Notes under the pieces: model-generated | The model's database searches: none | Seen by the model: only the letters and a program-made list of their open reading frames with translations | What the model was told of the DNA's origin: nothing | Shown here: one piece after another, positions 59,286 through 64,000 of the stretch | How positions within the stretch are numbered: the first letter of the stretch is position 1 | How the letters are laid out: each line of letters opens with the position of its first letter | NCBI GenBank assembly: GCA_027422505.1 | Contig: JAPQWV010000001.1 | Coordinates: 124,001-188,000 of the forward strand | DNA from: Craterostigma plantagineum | Lineage: Eukaryota > Streptophyta > Magnoliopsida > Lamiales > Linderniaceae | Direction of reading: 5' to 3' | Length of the DNA stretch: 64,000 bases | Made by a program: the position numbers and the translations under genes

Positions 59286-59702
59286 ATGCAGAACGAGGAG
59301 GGGCAGAACATGGACCTTTACATACCCAGGAAGTGGTAATGATTTTGTTATTCAGTTCACACGGAAACTTAGTTATCCTTACCAGGTGTTTGTATGACCA
59401 TTTGTTTGTAATTGCAGCTCTGCGACTAACAGGCTGATTACTTCCAAGGATCATGCTTCAGTTCAGGTCAACATAGGCCATTTGGATGAGAATGGCCGCT
59501 ACACAGGTCAATTCTCCACGTTTGCCCTCTGTGGCTTCATCCGTGCTCAGGTAAGTACGATGGATCTGTATCTGTTTTCTTGTTAGGATCTGATATTGTC
59601 TCTGCTATAGAATTTAGCTTGAATAATTGGGTGCAGGGTGATGGAGACAGTGCCTTGGATAGATTGTGGCAGAAGAAGAAAGTCGAAGCTCGACAGCAGT
59701 GA
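59286..59702 (+). CDS. RPS21: 40S ribosomal protein S21 (eS21)
   Basis: Small-subunit ribosomal protein. Three coding exons, 59286-59335, 59418-59550 and 59637-59702, give 82 aa, exactly the plant length. It starts [20 protein letters not shown], continues [20 protein letters not shown] and [17 protein letters not shown], and ends [10 protein letters not shown] leader intron is probable (donor after CTCGAAAG near 59185, acceptor near 59264). The promoter has site II and telo-box motifs. No breaks were seen. Confidence 0.97.
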
Positions 59703-60190
59703 GATGAAGAAAGCTTTGATTTAGACTATTTCCAAAACATTACTGTTTTATGTTTCTTTCAGTTTCTGCATCTACGTAAGACAGCATAGCTTTTGCTACC
59801 ATCTCTTCACCAAACATTTGTTCTTGCTGCTTTTGCTATTACAATCAAATTCCATTAACAACTGCAAGCAAATAATAGCAGCAGTTAGACATTCGACTCG
59901 TGCTATTTTCTCTATGTTATGTACAATTTTTCCAACACGCTTTGAGCCTCGGCCACTTTTCCCGGCCTTGCAAGAAACGAACTCAGGCGATTAACGGTAG
60001 GACGCCCCGGACGGAAAATCAATTGTGAGTATTTTCTTTTTGATGAAGTTTCAGTCGCACTAGTCCAGGTCCATGTGTGACAGGCTCACTCAACGAAATG
60101 TTGGCTGGTAGAGAGAATCAGTATAGGGCACCTCTCCCACCAATCATTACATCCTTCCTTACGTAAAACATCATAATCGGCATATTTTCG
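59703..60190. other. eS21 3' region
   Basis: Presumed eS21 3' UTR to about 59.9 kb, then unrecognised sequence up to the Enhancer-of-polycomb-like fragment. Confidence 0.4.
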
Positions 60191-60202
60191 CATCATAAAA
60201 TT

Positions 60203-61055
60203 GTGGATAGTAGTTGGAAGCTCGAATTTAATAATAAACTGGACTGGCTTATTTTCAAGGAACTTTATAAGAATTGCTTTGCGAGGAATTTTCAGGAACC
60301 AGATTCTAATGATATTCCTATTCCTGGAGTTCGGGAAGTACCAATCTCTACGAGTACCTATCACGTTCCATTTGTGAGTGAGGCCCGATACATATATTAC
60401 AGTGCAGCATGATGAGCCGACTAGGGCTTTGATGACAAGTGCTGTTTGTGACATGGACTCTGATGATGAAGATTGGCTGGAAAAATTTAATGACAAGTGC
60501 TGTTTGTGACATGGACTCTGATGATGAAGATTGGCTGGAAAAATTTAATCACGGTCGACGTGAATCTATCACTCCAGAGAGGTTTGAGTTAGTAATCGAT
60601 GCCTTAGAGAAAACTTACCATTGCAATCCAAATGAGAAAGCAACTGATGACTCATTTGAGCATTTGGAGAACAAAGAAGTTATTGATGCTATCCGTGATC
60701 ATTGGATTAAAAAGAGGAAACAGAACCATTCAGCTCTAGTAAGGATCTTCCAGGTAAACTTGTGCTCTTTTTCTGAAGTGTCAATGTGTGTTCTCATTTA
60801 TTTTTTTTTTAATTCATGCAAGTCCTAGCTCTTATGTAAGGTTTTTAAAATTCTCGCCCAACTTGATTTGCAATTTACTTCTTAGAGTTGTATACTGTCC
60901 CGCCTTGTCATTCGCTGAAGTTTCACACGTGCTACTTATTTTACAGCTCTACCAATCTAGAAGAGGTCAAGTGATCGCCAAGCCAGCTCTACGCAAGAAA
61001 AGAACGTGTAAGCGACAGCCATGCCATACTGGGAGAGGCAAACAATTAGGTCTCT
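60203..61055 (+). pseudogene. Enhancer-of-polycomb-like (EPL) gene fragment, frameshifted
   Basis: Resembles the C-terminal part of plant Enhancer-of-polycomb-like proteins (NuA4-type acetyltransferase subunits). Conserved blocks in order are LEFNNKLDWLIFKELYKNCF, IPIPGVREVP, CDMDSDDEDWLEKFN, FELVIDALEKTYHCNP, VIDAIRDHWIKKRKQNHSALV and, after an intron (60754 to about 60946), LYQSRRGQVIAKPALRKKR. There are two frame breaks. One lies near 60408, between YYSAA and HDEPTRAL. The other is an exact 58-bp tandem duplication, 60432-60489 and 60490-60547, which repeats TSAVCDMDSDDEDWLEKF out of frame. The N-terminal part of the family is missing upstream. The intron is kept, so this is not a retrocopy. 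Confidence 0.8.
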
Positions 61056-62143
61056 TACATATCTTGAGCTTTTCTGTATCTATTTTTGCTCAAAGGTTCA
61101 CACGTCTATTTCAATTACAATGTTCGGTAAGCCCACGTAAGAGAGATCAGAGCTTGGAACCAATTACATGGCTTGCATCGAAATTTCTTCCTTTGTCAAT
61201 GTTATTTAGCATTTTTCCAAAAAAAATAGTTTATATAATACGGAGATAACGAATTACTATGAATATGGACCCCACTAAAATAAAAAATTAAAATTTCTAC
61301 TTAAATAATAAACATTAATAAGATAATTAATTTGATTGGACCCCACTAACTCTAGTATCTGGCTCCGCCACTGTAACAGCTATGGCTGCTGAACAAAAGA
61401 AGTTTTTGGAGCGAAGAGATTTCAAATCCAGATTTGGGCATATGATCTGTAGAGTACGCTAAAACAAAGTTCCCAAAAACATGATTGTGGCAGAGATAGA
61501 GATAGCTGTCATCCATGAAAGCTTGCCAAGTTTCCAAAAACATGATTGTGGACTTCTATTGGGCCTTTTGGCCCAACAAATTGGGCTTTTATTGAAGTAC
61601 AAAATTAACGGGATTATTTGGAGCAACTGTCATCGATTCAGCTCAATCCACAATCGAACCGATGATCTACGACGAACAGAAGACTAGGAAAGAGCAACGC
61701 TCGATTCAATGCCACGCCACTCATTAATATATTTACCGTTTTCCTCACCTGCAAGCAATTGACTCTGCGACAAAAATAAGAATTTCTAGCTGATCCGATC
61801 CATCTTTTGTACGTTCCTGAAACAAACTGGTATGTGCAGCTCCTCCTTTCTGTTTTCTTTCTCCAATATAGATCTGTATGTGCGTATTCTTTTGGTTGTA
61901 CGATCTGCTTACGTCTTTCCTTTCAGGTTTTCTGATTGATTTCTTCTGTAGACCGAGAATCATCAATGTAGCTTAATATCGTGGGTATTGAAGTGAAGCC
62001 CTTTTTGGATGATCGTACTATTCTGTTGCTTTTTATGTTTGTGAAATGGTTTGGCTTAGCCTACGGCTAGTTATAAGCCTCTCTTCTCTAATAGCGAATC
62101 CACTCTCTTAATCGAAGCTTTATTCCTCAGAAATCCATAGAAG
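61056..62143. other. Intergenic between two pseudogenes
   Basis: Contains a probable transposon remnant at about 61255-61375 (two GGACCCCACTA motifs and TGGCTCCGCCACTG, a phrase common in plant elements). An unrecognised promoter-like region lies before the RGP-like copy. Confidence 0.4.
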
Positions 62144-63249
62144 ATGTCTCAGATCATCCCCGATGATGAGGTCGATATTGTGATCGGCGCCCTTCAATCA
62201 GATCTGACAGCATTCATGGAAGAATGGAGGCCAATATTCACACGCTTCCACGTAATCATCGTCAAAGATCCCGACCTAAAAAGCGACCTCAAACTGCCCG
62301 AGGGATTCAACTTGACCCTCTATGGAAAACCGAAATCCATTTCCTTCTCTGGCTACTGCAGATACTTTGGCTACCATCTCCCTCGACGACGATTGCCTCC
62401 CAGCCAAGGACATCGAAGGGAATGTAATAGATCCAATCGCCGAACACATGGTCAACCTCACCACCCCAGCCACCCCATTCTTCTTCAACACTCTCTACGA
62501 CCCTTATCGTCAGGGCGCTGATCTCGTACGAGGTTACCCCTTCAGCCTAAGAACTGGCGTGGACTGTGCACTATCTTGTGGGCTTTGGCTGAACCTAGCA
62601 GACTACGACGCCCCGACTCAAGCCCGACCTGAGAAATTCGAGGTACGTCGACACAGTTCTTACAGTGCCAGCTAGGACGATGATGCCCGTCAGTGGGATC
62701 AACCTAGGATTCAACAGCGAGCTGGTGGGGCCCAATGGTGCCCGCCTTTAGGCTGGCCAAGGAAGGGAGTTTCAGGTGGGAGACGGTGGAGGATATATGG
62801 AGCGGGATGTGCGCGAAGGTCGTTTGCGACCACTTAAAGCTGGGCGTGAAGAGTGGACTGCCTTACGTCTCTATGGGAACGAAAGGGGAAGCGCTGTAGA
62901 GAGCTTGAAGAAAGAGTGGGAAGGAGTTAAGCTCATGAAAGAGGTTGTTCCTTTCTTTCAGGCGTTAAAGATGTCTGAGTCTGCTTCGACGGCTGAGGAT
63001 TGTGTTGCTGAGATTGCGAAGATGAAGGAAGAACTTGGGAAGGTGAATCCTGAGTTTGTTCGTGCTTTGGAGACTATGGTTGAGTGGATAAAGCTGTGGA
63101 AAAGAGTGAGGGCTCAGTCGAGATTAGCCGGTGAGAGCGATGGCTATTATCGTTTGTGTTCTTCGTTTTCTCTTGCCTTTTTGGCTATGGAAGTTGAAGT
63201 TCTCATGTCTCCCTTGCGGACTAACTTGAGGTTGAGAGTTCCCTTTTAC
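62144..63249 (+). pseudogene. UDP-arabinopyranose mutase / reversibly glycosylated polypeptide copy, multiply frameshifted
   Basis: Intact RGP/UAM proteins (about 350 aa, cytosolic face of the Golgi) interconvert UDP-arabinopyranose and UDP-arabinofuranose. Here the reading starts well, with MSQIIPDDEVDIVIGALQSD, VIIVKDPDLK and LPEGFN. Homology then hops between frames. About 12-18 residues are lost on either side of FSGYCRYFG (62335-62380). The DXD block [12 protein letters not shown] and [20 protein letters not shown] sit in a second frame. Further shifts fall near 62643 (before [11 protein letters not shown]), 62735 and 62870 (before [16 protein letters not shown]). No intron is seen across the whole copy, which suggests a retrocopy, although I cannot verify the parental intron map. 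The last frame ends in a TAG supplied by the element starting at 63250. Confidence 0.85.
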
Positions 63250-63400
63250 TAGGGGTGAAAACGAGCCGAGCCCGAGCTTGGCCCAGCTCGACCTCGGCTC
63301 GAAAAAAGCTCGAGCTCGATCAACAATCAAAATGTACGGCTTGAGCTCGGCTCGTGAAAGTATCGAGATGCTCGAATTTGATCAAACTTCCAACAGTAAA
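63250..63400. mobile_element. hAT-like terminus (TAGGGGTG) with CTCGAGCTCGGCTCG interior, right end not found
   Basis: Starts TAGGGGTGAAAACGAGCC, sharing the terminus of the 32731 and 43570 elements but with a different interior of GAGCTCG/CGAGCC blocks. No matching CACCCCTA end was seen before the window edge, so its length is unknown. Confidence 0.5.
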
Positions 63401-63559
63401 TTGCACTGAACACTGATCCATTCCAAATAATGCGATCACGTGGGACTCAAAAATAAAACCAGATTTTTTTAGCAAGATTTCTATAAAATAAAATCAATAC
63501 AAAATGCACAAGAAAAATTCATCAATGCAAAAGAGAAAATCTGCTAATTGCCAAATCCC

Positions 63560-64000
63560 AAATCGAAATTACCTGATGAAAGATATGCGCCTCACTACTC
63601 TCTGATTGCTGCCTTCCTCTCTTGTTCTCAGCTGGTGTTCTTTTCACGACTCCTATTCTCGAATACAACCTCCGTACCTTCTTTAGCTTCGATCTGTGGC
63701 TTAAGTTCGCTCACTAGCTCTTCCAAGGAATCGACCCGAGCCCTATATTTTCCCAGAGCCTTTTTCGGTCGGCTAACCTCTGATTCCGCATCTTGTGTGT
63801 GGATATACGACCTGTCCTATACATCGATCTCGTGATAGTAAATTGAAATGATAACACATCGTTAGCTTAAAATTGATTCTTTATTACCGGCAATGTTCTA
63901 AAGCAGATTAGTGTTTCATAAACAATGTCGAGCCCTCGCCATGTTAAAGCCTCAACTGATGCATCGGGGATCTCGTTGTACAGAGTTCCCTGTCTACTGA
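63560..64000 (-). pseudogene. Partial second copy of Misato, fused to unrelated sequence
   Basis: On the minus strand 64000-63940 matches Misato exon 4 (SRQGTLYNEIPDASVEALTW) with only about two base differences over 61 bases. An intron homologous to the one after 29576 follows, but its donor is GC instead of GT. The acceptor at 63817 and the first bases of exon 5 (GACAGGTCGTATATCC) also match. About 25 bases in, near 63790, similarity to Misato stops. Unrelated sequence follows, with a charged frame containing KKALGKYRARVDSLEELVSE that could form a coiled coil. In the Misato frame the read ends within about 35 codons. The copy continues beyond the window. Confidence 0.75.

Noticed and set aside
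1..64000. CRISPR arrays, bacterial operons, attachment sites or integrated organelle DNA
   Set aside because: No regularly spaced repeats of CRISPR type, no prokaryotic gene organisation, and no recognisable plastid or mitochondrial genes.

Overview
This is a nuclear plant sequence from a eudicot. Its genes carry many GT-AG introns, the intergenic DNA is AT-rich, and its products are plant-specific: a type-I pectate lyase, CSLD, an SRPP-like protein, RALF, DRM1/ARP and clade-E PP2C. I cannot name the species. An asterid (perhaps Lamiales) is a guess from overall impression, not from a diagnostic marker.

Layout. 1-2411 (-): pectate lyase, cut by the left edge. 3528-4278: Mutator-like MITE. 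4382-10187 (+): CTF18 in 23 exons. 10371-13999 (-): CSLD1, convergent with CTF18. 15868-16703 (+): small PHD-like zinc-finger gene. 17555-20112 (-): EFR3-like (SEMI-ROLLED LEAF2/EFOP) gene that stops half-way. 21337-24259 (+): calreticulin. 25432-26920 (+): SAR1 GTPase. 27219-28697 (-): PPR protein. 28929-31489 (+): Misato homologue. 35356-37212 (+): PP2C with a C-terminal Cys4 motif. 37.2-45.5 kb: transposon-rich. 45555-47319 (+): clade-E PP2C. 47.3-53.5 kb: transposon-rich. 53586-54756 (+): DRM1/auxin-repressed protein. 56833-57743 (+): REF/SRPP-like. 58401-58754 (-): RALF. 59286-59702 (+): ribosomal protein eS21. 60.2-64.0 kb: broken gene copies, namely an Enhancer-of-polycomb-like fragment, a UDP-arabinopyranose-mutase/RGP copy, and a second partial Misato copy that runs off the right edge.

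The intact genes are mostly housekeeping or secretory-pathway genes and do not form one pathway. Calreticulin (ER folding) and SAR1 (COPII budding) are neighbours. From memory of Arabidopsis locus numbers, CRT-SAR1-PPR mirrors At1g09180-At1g09210, and SRPP-RALF mirrors At3g05490-At3g05500. The local order therefore looks like old conserved microsynteny.

Exon coordinates were derived by hand from splice sites. For every complete multi-exon gene the summed exon lengths are divisible by three and give a protein of normal family length.

I found no convincing unknown multi-gene system. The best leads are: the intact half-length EFR3-like ORF; transposon insertions with exact target duplications; a canonical ER-stress element in the calreticulin promoter; a GC-AG intron in a PP2C; an orphan snRNA-type promoter; and the cluster of broken gene copies at the right end.
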